Source of the DNA: Bacteroidota bacterium
GTDB lineage: Bacteria; Bacteroidota; Bacteroidia; Flavobacteriales; Weeksellaceae
Length of the DNA: 64,000 nt
NCBI GenBank assembly: GCA_023399595.1
Contig: JAEWOR010000063.1
Coordinates: 67,626 to 131,625 of the forward strand
Direction: 5' to 3'
Shown: one piece after another, positions 8,170 through 18,392 of the stretch
Position numbering within the stretch: position 1 is the first letter of the stretch
Layout: each line of letters starts with the position of its first letter
Made by a program: the position numbers and the translations under genes
Notes under the pieces: model-generated
The model's database searches: none
Told to the model about the DNA's origin: nothing
The model's input: the letters and a program-made list of their open reading frames with translations, nothing else

Positions 8170-8922
8170 CTATAGGTTAATTTCAAATTGATCTCTATCA
8201 TTCAAGAAGCTAAAATGTTCCCTGAATTTTAGGAGTTCTTCTAAATTAATATCTCCAGAAATAATATTTCCATTTTTTTGAGAAATTTCCGTTCCATCAG
8301 CAAAATAAAAATGGGAAGATTCAGGATAGTTTAAATTATTGCCATCTACACCAATTCTATTAATACCAAAAACATAAGAAAGGTTTTCTATGGCTCTAGC
8401 TTTTAAAAGGTGTTCCCAAGCCATAACTCTTTTGTCTGGCCAGTTTGCCACATAAATAATAGCATCATAATCGTTATTATTTCTTGAAAAAACTGGGAAA
8501 CGAAGATCATAACAAACCTGCAATAGAAATTTTACTCCTTTATACGTTACAATATTTCTTTTTTTACCAGCGGTATACACCATGTCTTCACCAGAAAATG
8601 AAAAAAGATGTCTTTTGTCGTAGAAGCTTATTTCCGAATTGGGTTGAACAAAATACATTCTATTTAAAAAATTCCCATCTTCGAAAATAGGAGCGCTTCC
8701 ACAAAAAGCTGCATTTTTTTGTTGCGCTAATTGTTTAAGAAAACTCAAAGATTCTTCATTTCTATCTACAACCTCTTCAGCATCCATGCAAAAACCCGTT
8801 GAAAACATTTCTGGCAAAATAAAAAGATCAGCGTCTTCGTTTTGCAGAGCATTTTCAATGGTTTCAAAGTTTTTTGACTTGTTTTTCCAGCTTATATCTA
8901 GGTTTAAACCTTTTATTTTCAT
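8170..8922 (-). CDS. Carbon-nitrogen hydrolase, omega-amidase (YafV/NIT2-like)
   Basis: 250 residues, normal for the family. The nitrilase triad is visible: Glu in LFILPEMFSTGF (about residue 38), Lys in SFYDKRHLFSF (about 112) and Cys in KFLLQVCYDLRFPVFSRN (about 137). MAWEHLLKARAIENLSYVFGINRIG is typical of the YafV subgroup, which hydrolyses alpha-ketoglutaramate and related omega-amides in a methionine/glutamine salvage role. Cytoplasmic. Annotation to subgroup level is by resemblance only. Confidence 0.85.
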   Translation of the reverse strand: MKIKGLNLDISWKNKSKNFETIENALQNEDADLFILPEMFSTGFCMDAEEVVDRNEESLSFLKQLAQQKNAAFCGSAPIFEDGNFLNRMYFVQPNSEISFYDKRHLFSFSGEDMVYTAGKKRNIVTYKGVKFLLQVCYDLRFPVFSRNNNDYDAIIYVANWPDKRVMAWEHLLKARAIENLSYVFGINRIGVDGNNLNYPESSHFYFADGTEISQKNGNIISGDINLEELLKFREHFSFLNDRDQFEINL

Positions 8923-9022
8923 TGTTAAATCTTAAATATTAGTTAAAGGTAAGATTTTTGAAAATAATATGTGGTTTTTTGGGTATTTTCGGGTGATTTT
9001 TACTTTAATAAATTTTAGAATT

Positions 9023-9463
9023 ATGAAAAGATTAGTATTTGCATTAATGTTGGTTGCAGGATTTTCTATAGTGAACGCACAAGCCTATACAGGAAAAGGC
9101 GATCAGAAACTTAATTTTGGTCTTAATGCATGGGGATACGGAACGGGGATTACAGGAACTTATGATTACGGAATTAATGAACTTCTCTCTGTGGGAGCTG
9201 GTTTAAATGTGTATTTTGATAATTATAAAGATCATAATAAGGACAATAATCTTTTTGTTTTTGGAAGATTGAATTTTCACTTAAATAAAGCTTTGGAACT
9301 TCCTGAAAATCTTGATATTTATCCAGGCGTTGATTTAGGAGTTGTGGGTAAGGATTTTGGAATTGGTGCGCATTTAGGAGCAAGATATTTCTTTAATGAT
9401 AAAATTGGTGTTTTTGCAGAGGTTGGGAACAATGGTAGCTTAGGTGTTTCTTTAAATTTATAA
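9023..9463 (+). CDS. Small outer-membrane beta-barrel-like protein
   Basis: 146 residues from the ATG at 9023; the open frame extends to 8969 but the signal peptide (MKRLVFALMLVAGFSIVNAQA) fixes the start. The mature part has alternating strands rich in Gly and aromatic residues (LNFGLNAWGYGTGITGTYDYGINELLSVGAGLNVYF, DLGVVGKDFGIGAHLGARYFFNDKIGVFAEVG) and ends LGVSLNL, as expected for a barrel of six to eight strands. Role unknown. A terminator follows at 9489-9513. Confidence 0.7.
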   Translation: MKRLVFALMLVAGFSIVNAQAYTGKGDQKLNFGLNAWGYGTGITGTYDYGINELLSVGAGLNVYFDNYKDHNKDNNLFVFGRLNFHLNKALELPENLDIYPGVDLGVVGKDFGIGAHLGARYFFNDKIGVFAEVGNNGSLGVSLNL

Positions 9464-9488
9464 TTCACTCACGAACAATATGATTTTT

Positions 9489-9514
9489 AACTCCCTCGTT
9501 TTGGGAGTTTTTTT
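9489..9514 (+). terminator. Rho-independent terminator after the small barrel gene
   Basis: Stem AACTCCC (9489-9495) pairs with GGGAGTT (9503-9509), followed by a run of seven T. Confidence 0.75.
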
Positions 9515-9531
9515 ATTTGTAATTGTTTCAG

Positions 9532-9539
9532 TATTTTTG
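9532..9539 (+). promoter_or_regulatory. Putative -7 promoter element of the prolyl oligopeptidase gene
   Basis: TATTTTTG matches TAnnTTTG and lies 14 bases before the ATG at 9554, implying a very short leader. Confidence 0.45.
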
Positions 9540-9553
9540 AGGAAAAACAAATA

Positions 9554-11692
9554 ATGAGATTAAAATCTTTACTATTATCTACAGGAGTAGTATTTCTTTC
9601 CGCTTGTTCGTCGCACAATATGCAAAATTCTAATCAAAATACATACAAGTATCCATTAGTAGAAAAAGGAAAACAAACCGACACTTATTTCGGGACAAAA
9701 GTAGCAGATCCTTACCGAGATTTAGAAAATGATTCCGAAGCCACCAAAAAGTGGATAGATGAAGAGGTCGCTTTTTCACAGAATTATCTTTCAAAAATTC
9801 CGTATCGAGATACCATTAAAAACCAATTAAAGGATATTTGGAATTACGAAAAAGTTTCGGCTCCTTCTATAGAAGGAAATTACACCTATTTCTATAAAAA
9901 TGATGGTTTACAAGCGCAATCTGTTTTGTATAGAACCAATAATAAAACCAAGAAAACGGAGGTTTTCTTAGATCCAAATAAGTTTTCTGAAAAAGGAACC
10001 ACATCGCTTACAGGCATATCTTTCAATAAAAAAGGAACTTTAGCTGCGTATTCCATTTCTGAAGGAGGAAGCGATTGGAACAAAATCATCATTATTGATG
10101 CGGTTACCAAAAAGCAAATAGATCAAACTCTAAATGATGTAAAATTCAGTAGAATTGCATGGAAAGGAGATGAAGGTATTTATTATTCTAGCTATGATAA
10201 ACCTAAAGAAGGAACCGTACTTTCTGGGATGACGGATAAACATAAAGTGTTTTTTCATAAATTAAGAACTTATCAATCTAAAGACGAATTGGTTTTTGGA
10301 GGTGAAGAAATGCCAAGAAGATATGCTTCTGGAGGTGTTTCAGACGATCAAAGATTTTTTATTGTAAATGCTGCAAACGCTACCAATGGAAACGAACTTT
10401 TTATCAGAGATCTTAAAAAGAAGGAATCTCGATTGGTGAAAATGAATAAAGGCTTTGATTTTAATGCAGATGTCATTGAAACAAAAGGGGATGTAATTTA
10501 TATTCTTACCGATAAGGATGCTCCTAACATGAGATTGGTGAAAACCAATATTAATAATCCAACACCAGAAAATTGGGTAGATGTAATTCCAGAAACAGAA
10601 AATGTCTTAAGTATTACTTCTGCGGGAGGGTATTTCTTTGCAACTTACATGGTTGACGCTGTAGATCAAGTAAAACAGTTTGATAAAAACGGAAAATTTA
10701 TTAGGGATATTAAACTTCCAGGAATTGGTAATGTTAGTGGAATTGGAGGAAAAGAGAAAGATAAATTTATCTATTATTCTTTCACTAATTATATTACACC
10801 ACCTACCATCTATAAATATAATGTTGCTAAAGGAACTTCAGAAATTTACCAAAAGCCAAAAGTAAATTTCAATCCGGAAGATTATGTTTCTGAACAAGCT
10901 TTCTATACATCAAAAGACGGGACTAAAATTCCAATAATCATTAATTATAAAAAAGGTTTAGAATTAAATGGTAAAAACCCTACAATTTTATATTCTTATG
11001 GGGGATTCAATGTGAGTTTACAACCTTCTTTCTCTGTGGTGAATGCCGTTTGGATGGATAATGGTGGTATTTACGCTGTTCCTAATATTCGTGGTGGTGG
11101 AGAATACGGTAAAAAATGGCATGATGCAGGAATAAAAATGCAAAAGAAAAATGTATTTGATGATTTTATAGCAGCTGCAGAATTCTTACAAGGTATGAAA
11201 TACACATCTAAGGAATATATGGCTATTTCAGGGCGTTCTAATGGAGGATTGCTTGTTGGAGCTACCATGATTATGCGTCCAGATATTGCAAAAGTAGCTT
11301 TTCCAGGAGTGGGAGTTTTGGATATGTTGAGGTATAATAAATTTACTGCAGGAGCGGGTTGGTCTTATGATTATGGAACGGCTGAAGATAATAAAGAAAT
11401 GTTTGAATATCTTCTTTCTTATTCGCCAGTTCATAATGTGAAAAAGAATACTTGTTATCCATCAACCATGATTATTACAAGTGATCATGATGATAGAGTG
11501 GTTCCTGCGCATTCTTTTAAATTCGGTGCCGAACTCCAAGACAAACAAGCTTGCAATAATCCAATTTTATTGAGAATTGAGAAAAATGCTGGTCATGGAG
11601 CAGGTCGTTCCACAGAACAAGTCATTGGCGAGAATGCAGATTTGCTTTCGTTTGCGCTTTACGAAATGGGAATTCAACAACTAACAAAATAA
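9554..11692 (+). CDS. Prolyl oligopeptidase family (S9A) lipoprotein
   Basis: 712 residues. Lipobox LSAC near residue 18 predicts a lipidated, envelope-located enzyme. N-terminal part YPLVEKGKQTDTYFGTKVADPYRDLEND matches the entry segment of S9A peptidases, followed by a seven-bladed propeller. Catalytic domain: nucleophile Ser562 in SGRSNGG, Asp in DHDDRVVPAHS, His in NAGHGAGR. It should cleave short Pro-containing peptides after proline. The 3' end of this gene is repeated in degraded form at about 12386-12456. Confidence 0.92.
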   Translation: MRLKSLLLSTGVVFLSACSSHNMQNSNQNTYKYPLVEKGKQTDTYFGTKVADPYRDLENDSEATKKWIDEEVAFSQNYLSKIPYRDTIKNQLKDIWNYEKVSAPSIEGNYTYFYKNDGLQAQSVLYRTNNKTKKTEVFLDPNKFSEKGTTSLTGISFNKKGTLAAYSISEGGSDWNKIIIIDAVTKKQIDQTLNDVKFSRIAWKGDEGIYYSSYDKPKEGTVLSGMTDKHKVFFHKLRTYQSKDELVFGGEEMPRRYASGGVSDDQRFFIVNAANATNGNELFIRDLKKKESRLVKMNKGFDFNADVIETKGDVIYILTDKDAPNMRLVKTNINNPTPENWVDVIPETENVLSITSAGGYFFATYMVDAVDQVKQFDKNGKFIRDIKLPGIGNVSGIGGKEKDKFIYYSFTNYITPPTIYKYNVAKGTSEIYQKPKVNFNPEDYVSEQAFYTSKDGTKIPIIINYKKGLELNGKNPTILYSYGGFNVSLQPSFSVVNAVWMDNGGIYAVPNIRGGGEYGKKWHDAGIKMQKKNVFDDFIAAAEFLQGMKYTSKEYMAISGRSNGGLLVGATMIMRPDIAKVAFPGVGVLDMLRYNKFTAGAGWSYDYGTAEDNKEMFEYLLSYSPVHNVKKNTCYPSTMIITSDHDDRVVPAHSFKFGAELQDKQACNNPILLRIEKNAGHGAGRSTEQVIGENADLLSFALYEMGIQQLTK

Positions 11693-11701
11693 TTTTTAAG
11701 A

Positions 11702-12364
11702 ATGAAGTTTTTTTTAAATATACTTTTTCTTGTTTTACCTTTTTTGATGTATTCTCAAGAGAAAATTTCATATGACGAATCTGGCAAAGCAATTACAGAG
11801 GCTGAATTTCAAAAAAAATGGAGGGACAAAAATCTTAATTTGTATCGATGGGATTATATGGAAAACAATAAGCGCATCTGTACACTGAAAAAAGAGCAAA
11901 TACAATATCCAGATTTGGAATATAGTATGACGATAAAACTTTTAGAAAAAAAACTGGATACTGTATTCAGTAAAAATGCTATTGTTGTACTTGATTACTG
12001 GTATTATAATGATATTTGTAGTAGTTTCCGAGATGATAAATGGCCATCTTCAGAACTTCGTGAAATCAAAGAGTTTAACGAATTGAGATTGAAAAAAAAT
12101 AAAAAGAGGTTTAAAAAGAATAATCAAGAATTATATGTCTTTTATGTTTTCGAAAAAAACAGTATTGTAAAAAAGAAAAATAAAGATTATTTCAAATCTT
12201 TCGTCTTGGATTCTGATGATTTCTTTAGAGAAAACTATTTTAAAGAAAAAGCAATGTGTGGATCTAATCTTATTATAACCCCTTCTGGTTCATTGTTATA
12301 TAATGGAGAAGCTTCTATAGGTGGACTTTTAGATAAATATATTAATAGAATTTATCTCAAATAA
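11702..12364 (+). CDS. Hypothetical secreted protein
   Basis: 220 residues with a signal peptide (MKFFLNILFLVLPFLMYSQ, cleavage after YSQ). The mature protein is basic, with many Lys and aromatic residues (FNELRLKKNKKRFKKNNQEL) and ends in a stretch MCGSNLIITPSGSLLYNGEASIGGLLDKYINRIYLK. No family recognised. It starts 9 bases after the oligopeptidase stop and is followed by a fossil copy of that gene's 3' end, suggesting that it arrived by insertion or unequal recombination. Confidence 0.7.
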   Translation: MKFFLNILFLVLPFLMYSQEKISYDESGKAITEAEFQKKWRDKNLNLYRWDYMENNKRICTLKKEQIQYPDLEYSMTIKLLEKKLDTVFSKNAIVVLDYWYYNDICSSFRDDKWPSSELREIKEFNELRLKKNKKRFKKNNQELYVFYVFEKNSIVKKKNKDYFKSFVLDSDDFFRENYFKEKAMCGSNLIITPSGSLLYNGEASIGGLLDKYINRIYLK

Positions 12365-12385
12365 GACGAATTTAATGAAAAGAAA

Positions 12386-12456
12386 AAAATGCAGATTTGC
12401 TCTCGTTTGAACTTTACGAAATGGGAATTCAATAATTTATAAAATAATTTTTAAGG
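12386..12456 (+). pseudogene. Fossil duplicate of the prolyl oligopeptidase 3' end
   Basis: Bases from AATGCAGATTTGCT to ATAATTTTTAAG closely repeat 11633-11701. Translated it gives NADLLSFELYEMGIQ then stop, against NADLLSFALYEMGIQQLTK in the intact gene: CAA has become TAA. The repeat continues past the stop codon into the shared trailer. Only about the last 25 codons remain. Confidence 0.8.
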
Positions 12457-12480
12457 ATGGATTAATTTTCATCCTTTTTT
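12453..12480 (+). terminator. Rho-independent terminator
   Basis: AAGGATG (12453-12459) pairs with CATCCTT (12470-12476), followed by T-rich sequence. It directly follows the fossil 3' end, so it was probably the original terminator of the oligopeptidase gene. Confidence 0.7.
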
Positions 12481-12545
12481 ATTTTAATTCAACTTTTCTA
12501 CGTTTTAAATTATCATTAAATTTACCATCTCAATAAAAAGTAAAA

Positions 12546-14660
<2,115 letters not shown>

Positions 14661-14748
14661 AATTTACGTTTTAAGATGTTATTTCGTACTGTATCATAAA
14701 ATTGCTTTTTTGAAAAAGTTATGTTTCTGTAACAGTACAATAAAATAG

Positions 14749-14784
14749 AAAAGCCCGAAATCGTAAGATTTCGGGCTTTTTTTT
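14749..14784. terminator. Bidirectional terminator between the mutase and cytochrome genes
   Basis: AAAAGCCCGAAATC / GATTTCGGGCTTTT hairpin with a short GTAA loop, with A-run before and T-run after, serving both converging genes. Confidence 0.85.
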
Positions 14785-14808
14785 GTTCGAACTTCAAAGC
14801 TTAAGTTT

Positions 14809-15087
14809 TTATTTTTCAGAAATCAAATAATCATACACCATTTGGTGTTGGTCATCTGTTAATTTAGCTCTAGGAGCCATTCTGCTCAATGTTTTTATCC
14901 AACCTTGTGCATCATGTTTCTCAGGACTGGGAAGTGCGTGGCATTTATTACAAGAATTTTCAAAAATCGTCTTACCTTGAGCTAATTGCTCTGAGGAAGT
15001 GTATTTCGGACCAGTAACCGCTGTAGATTTTGGACCACAGGCTACCATAAAAATTACCGCAATAAGCAGTGCGAATACGTTTTTCAT
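14809..15087 (-). CDS. Small c-type cytochrome lipoprotein
   Basis: 92 residues from the ATG at 15087, chosen because it begins the lipoprotein signal MKNVFALLIAVIFMVACGPKS (lipobox MVAC). One heme c site, CNKCH, in SCNKCHALPSPEKHD; a Met in TLSRMAPRAKLTDDQHQMVYDYL is the likely sixth ligand. It should be an outer- or inner-membrane-anchored periplasmic electron carrier. It is a close paralogue of the next gene, sharing TSSEQLAQGKTIFENSC and the C-terminal block. Electron partner unknown. Confidence 0.82.
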   Translation of the reverse strand: MKNVFALLIAVIFMVACGPKSTAVTGPKYTSSEQLAQGKTIFENSCNKCHALPSPEKHDAQGWIKTLSRMAPRAKLTDDQHQMVYDYLISEK

Positions 15088-15143
15088 AAGCTTGTTATTT
15101 GGTGTTGTAGATAAAAGCTTAATCAAAGATTGAGCCTTTTTAA

Positions 15144-15434
15144 TTATTTTTTAACAGAAACAACATAATCATAAACCAATTGATGTTGTTCTTCATTCAA
15201 TTTAGCTTTTGGCGCCATAGCGTTCATAATTCCTACCCATTGTACAGAGGTATGTTCAGTAGGGTTGGGTAAAGCATGACATTTTCCACAAGAGTTTTCA
15301 AAAATAGTTTTCCCTTCTGCAAGCTTTTCTGTAGATGTTGTTTTAACTCCAGAAACAGTTGACGTTTTTGGGGTACAAGAAGTTAACCCGATTGTAGCGA
15401 TAGCAATTGCTGAAACTGTGATGCTTTTTTTCAT
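15144..15434 (-). CDS. Small c-type cytochrome lipoprotein (paralogue)
   Basis: 96 residues from the ATG at 15434; signal MKKSITVSAIAIATIGLTSC with lipobox LTSC. Heme site CGKCH in NSCGKCHALPNPTEHT, probable axial Met in IMNAMAPKAKLNEEQHQLVYDYV. Same architecture as the gene immediately downstream (14809-15087), so the pair came from a tandem duplication. A -7 element lies at 15458-15465. Confidence 0.82.
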   Translation of the reverse strand: MKKSITVSAIAIATIGLTSCTPKTSTVSGVKTTSTEKLAEGKTIFENSCGKCHALPNPTEHTSVQWVGIMNAMAPKAKLNEEQHQLVYDYVVSVKK

Positions 15435-15457
15435 AAAATTTTTGTTTAGTCTTTTAA

Positions 15458-15465
15458 CAAATATA
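15458..15465 (-). promoter_or_regulatory. Putative -7 promoter element of the cytochrome pair
   Basis: TATATTTG on the minus strand, 24 bases upstream of the ATG at 15434; fits TAnnTTTG. Confidence 0.5.
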
Positions 15466-15542
15466 ATCATTTACTTGAATTAACATCATTTTGTTAATTA
15501 TTTTTAATTGAAAGAAACTAATATTAAGAGGGTAAATTTTCC

Positions 15543-15550
15543 TATTTTTG
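15543..15550 (+). promoter_or_regulatory. Putative -7 promoter element of meaB, four bases before the start
   Basis: TATTTTTG fits TAnnTTTG but is only 4 bases before the ATG at 15555. If used, the transcript would be leaderless or nearly so. Confidence 0.35.
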
Positions 15551-15554
15551 GGAT

Positions 15555-16538
15555 ATGAATTTCTCTACGGACGATTTATTGGAAGGCATTAAAACTGGTA
15601 ATAAAAGACTTATTGGTAAAGCTATTACTTTGGTGGAAAGTAAAAAACCTGAACATAGGTTACAGGCCGAAGATTTATTGAAAAAAATAATGCCTCTCAC
15701 GGGGAAATCTGTCCGTGTTGGAATTACTGGAGTTCCTGGTGCTGGAAAATCCACTTTTATAGAGAGTTTTGGAAGATTGGCCATTTCTCATGGTAAAAAG
15801 GTGGCTGTTTTAGCTATTGATCCGAGTTCATCTATTAACAAAGGAAGTATTTTAGGGGATAAAACAAGGATGGAAGAGTTGGCTAAAGAAGAAAATGCTT
15901 TCATTCGTCCTAGTCCGAGTGGTGGATTTTTAGGAGGAGTTGCCAATACAACTTATGAAACCATGCTTATTTGTGAAGCCGCAGGATATGATTATATTTT
16001 AATAGAAACCGTTGGTGTTGGGCAATCTGAAGTTTTAGTTGCAGATATTTCCGATGTGTTTTTGTTTGTGAAAATTATTGGTGGAGGAGATGAGTTGCAA
16101 GGCATTAAGAGAGGAATAATGGAAATGGTAGATATTGTTTTCATTAATAAAGTAAATGAAGAAAATCTAGCTAAAGCTAAGCAAACCAAAGTGGAGCTAA
16201 AGCGTGCATTAGATTTTATTCCACCGAAGGAAAAAGGTTGGAAAGTTCCTGTTTTGTTTGGGTCTGCAATAGAAAATACAGGTTTAGGAGATGTGTATTT
16301 TGAGATTGATAATTTTATCAACCTTAAGAAGAAAGACCATCGTTTTGAGGAAGTTCGTGTAAAACAATCTGAAAAGAGATTTGAATATTGGGTTCAAGAA
16401 TATATTTTGTCTCTCATTAAAAAAGATGTGAGCATAGAAAATGCTTATCAAGAGCACAAAAAAAATGCTTCTGAAGGAGTTTCAAGTCCTAGTACAGAAG
16501 CAAAGTTATTTGTTGAGAAATTTTTAAAAGAGAAGTAA
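15555..16538 (+). CDS. meaB: Methylmalonyl-CoA mutase-associated GTPase MeaB (ArgK)
   Basis: 327 residues. G3E-type P-loop GTPase that protects and gates cofactor loading of methylmalonyl-CoA mutase. Walker A is GVPGAGKST in VGITGVPGAGKSTFIE (about residue 57); ILIETVGVGQSE carries the G3 region; NKVNEENL contains the NKxD-like base-specificity loop. C-terminal dimerisation helices follow. The mutase large subunit gene lies 0.9 kb upstream on the same strand, separated by two opposite-strand cytochrome genes. Its stop is only one base from the stop of the converging DUF4251 gene. Confidence 0.93.
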   Translation: MNFSTDDLLEGIKTGNKRLIGKAITLVESKKPEHRLQAEDLLKKIMPLTGKSVRVGITGVPGAGKSTFIESFGRLAISHGKKVAVLAIDPSSSINKGSILGDKTRMEELAKEENAFIRPSPSGGFLGGVANTTYETMLICEAAGYDYILIETVGVGQSEVLVADISDVFLFVKIIGGGDELQGIKRGIMEMVDIVFINKVNEENLAKAKQTKVELKRALDFIPPKEKGWKVPVLFGSAIENTGLGDVYFEIDNFINLKKKDHRFEEVRVKQSEKRFEYWVQEYILSLIKKDVSIENAYQEHKKNASEGVSSPSTEAKLFVEKFLKEK

Positions 16539-16539
16539 T

Positions 16540-17076
16540 CTATTTCTCGTTTTCGGGATTTTTAGTGATATAACCATCGTAAGAAATTGGTTGTCTGTCA
16601 TTTCCTTTAATAGAAAGATAAGCTTTTCCGTTTGGGTAAGATTCAATTACAATTTCATAGACATAATCTACATCTTTAGTTTGAATAATTAGGATTTTTT
16701 TTCCTCTTTTTCCTTCAGAAGTTTTTGTTGTAAAATCTTTTGATGTAAATCTGTAGCTGTTTTTATCTTGATCGTAACTTACATTAAATAATCTTCCAAA
16801 ATAAGGTAAAACTGCTTCTAATGTGTTATCTTTAACTGATAAAGTATAATTGGAGCCATTAAGGTCTAAAATTCTAGCTGAATTCCCACCTGGTAAAGAG
16901 TTGGCCATTTTAATAGCGTCGTAACTTACAGGATTAGCTCTTTGTGCATTGAAAACAAAATCTTGTGGATTTAAACTAATTGGTGCAGCAATAGAACTTT
17001 GAGATTGTTGAGATGAGCAGTTCTGAAATACTAGAAAAGAACACAGAAGCATCATCAAAATAGTTATATTTTTCAT
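16540..17076 (-). CDS. DUF4251 domain lipoprotein
   Basis: 178 residues with lipoprotein signal MKNITILMMLLCSFLVFQNCSS (Cys about residue 20). The body matches the DUF4251 pattern: LDLNGSNYTLSVKDNTLEAVLPYFGRLFNVSYDQDKNSYRFTSKDF, then the beta-rich end KAYLSIKGNDRQPISYDGYI. Function of the family is unknown; members are periplasmic or outer-membrane lipoproteins of Bacteroidota. A -7 element TATCTTTG lies at 17115-17122. Confidence 0.8.
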   Translation of the reverse strand: MKNITILMMLLCSFLVFQNCSSQQSQSSIAAPISLNPQDFVFNAQRANPVSYDAIKMANSLPGGNSARILDLNGSNYTLSVKDNTLEAVLPYFGRLFNVSYDQDKNSYRFTSKDFTTKTSEGKRGKKILIIQTKDVDYVYEIVIESYPNGKAYLSIKGNDRQPISYDGYITKNPENEK

Positions 17077-17114
17077 TTTGAAATTTTTATTTAAACTTTA
17101 CAGCAAAATTTATG

Positions 17115-17122
17115 CAAAGATA
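17115..17122 (-). promoter_or_regulatory. Putative -7 promoter element of the DUF4251 gene
   Basis: TATCTTTG on the minus strand, about 38 bases upstream of the ATG at 17076. Confidence 0.5.
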
Positions 17123-17181
17123 TTCTTTGTGTTTTCTTTTGGAATAATAATTGTTAACTCGACTTTATAAATAACAAAACT

Positions 17182-17982
17182 ATGAAATTAAAAATTGCAA
17201 TAGGCGCATTGGCTATAACAGCTTTAGTTGCCTGTACTACAAACCCTATTACGGGGAGATCTTCACTGCAGCTTGCTAATAATTCGGAGATTTTAACAAT
17301 GTCTACTCAAGAATATAAAACTACATTAGGTTCCGCAAAGGTTATTACCGGGACAGCTGATGCAAAAAGAGTAGTGAATGTTGGAACGCGTATAAAAAGT
17401 GCAGCTGAAAAATATTACACTTCTATTGGTAGATCTGGAGATTTAGCGAATTATCAGTGGGAATTCAATCTTATTCAAGATAATCAAATTAACGCATGGT
17501 GTATGCCTGGAGGAAAAGTAGCTGTTTATACAGGAATTTTACCTATTACAAAAGACGATACAGGTATGGCAGTGGTTTTGGGACACGAAATTTCTCATGC
17601 TTTGGCAGGACACGGAAATGAAAGAATTTCTCAAGCGATGGTAGCTCAATATGGAGGTGCAATTTTGGGAAGTACTATTTCTAATGCTCAATGGGCTAGT
17701 GTTTTTCAGCAAGTATATCCTATTGGCTCACAAGTAGCCTTATTGAAATACGGTAGAAACCAAGAATTAGAAGCGGATAAAATGGGGCTTTATTTAATGG
17801 CGATGGCTGGTTATAACCCAGATAGTGCTATACCTTTCTGGCAAAGAATGGAGGCCGCTTCAACGGGTGCTAAAACGCCTGAGTTTTTATCTACTCACCC
17901 AAATCCACAAAACAGAATTGCAGATATTCAAGCGGCTCTTCCTCAAGCAAGAGAGTATTATAAAGCTGCAGGTGGTAAGTAA
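17182..17982 (+). CDS. M48 family metallopeptidase lipoprotein (LoiP/YcaL-like)
   Basis: 266 residues. Lipoprotein signal with Cys in TALVACTTNPITGRSS; the NPxTGR segment is typical for the group. Zinc motif HEISH in VVLGHEISHALAGHGNERISQ, third ligand Glu in RNQELEADKMGLYLMAMAGYNP, and the family hallmark STHPNPQNRI near the C-terminus. Members degrade misfolded outer-membrane proteins in the periplasm. Monocistronic; a strong terminator follows at 18013-18050. Confidence 0.9.
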   Translation: MKLKIAIGALAITALVACTTNPITGRSSLQLANNSEILTMSTQEYKTTLGSAKVITGTADAKRVVNVGTRIKSAAEKYYTSIGRSGDLANYQWEFNLIQDNQINAWCMPGGKVAVYTGILPITKDDTGMAVVLGHEISHALAGHGNERISQAMVAQYGGAILGSTISNAQWASVFQQVYPIGSQVALLKYGRNQELEADKMGLYLMAMAGYNPDSAIPFWQRMEAASTGAKTPEFLSTHPNPQNRIADIQAALPQAREYYKAAGGK

Positions 17983-18012
17983 ACTTCTATTTTAAAGAAA
18001 ATTTATATCTTT

Positions 18013-18050
18013 AACCTACTTAAAATAATCAATTTTAAGTAGGTTTTTTA
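18013..18050 (+). terminator. Rho-independent terminator after the M48 gene
   Basis: 13-bp perfect stem AACCTACTTAAAA (18013-18025) with TTTTAAGTAGGTT (18033-18045), followed by TTTTT. Confidence 0.85.
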
Positions 18051-18065
18051 AAAACAATAAGTGTT

Positions 18066-18392
18066 ATGAAAAGTATTTCTCTTGTAGGCATTATTTTATT
18101 AGGCGTTTCCGCTATTTTATTCTATCTCACTACCAATTTTGCTGTGGAAGAAATCCGGCTGTCACATGTAATGGGTGTAATGGCTGGAATTGGTATTGGG
18201 CTTATTATTGGTGGAATGGTAGGTTATGTAAGCAAAGGAAGTTCTATAAAAGCGGAGCAAAAGAAAAAAGAACTTAAGCAGCTTCAGAAAGAAAAAGAAG
18301 AGCTTGAGAAAAAGAATTTAGAAATGGAGCAACAAAAAAATGCACTCCAAACTGAAGTGCATAATGAGGATATTCCAAAGAATAATTTCTAA
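18066..18392 (+). CDS. Small membrane protein with C-terminal coiled coil
   Basis: 108 residues: two membrane helices (VGIILLGVSAILFYLTTNFA and VMAGIGIGLIIGGMVGYV) and then a charged helix rich in Lys, Glu and Gln (KKKELKQLQKEKEELEKKNL) that is a clear coiled coil. No family recognised. Its 3' end overlaps the converging barrel gene by 4 bases. Confidence 0.7.
   Translation: MKSISLVGIILLGVSAILFYLTTNFAVEEIRLSHVMGVMAGIGIGLIIGGMVGYVSKGSSIKAEQKKKELKQLQKEKEELEKKNLEMEQQKNALQTEVHNEDIPKNNF

Noticed and set aside
14661..14748. Long-range pairing TACTGT/ACAGTA after the mutase gene
   Set aside because: Six-base arms with a loop of over 30 bases; weaker than the terminator just downstream, which explains the region.
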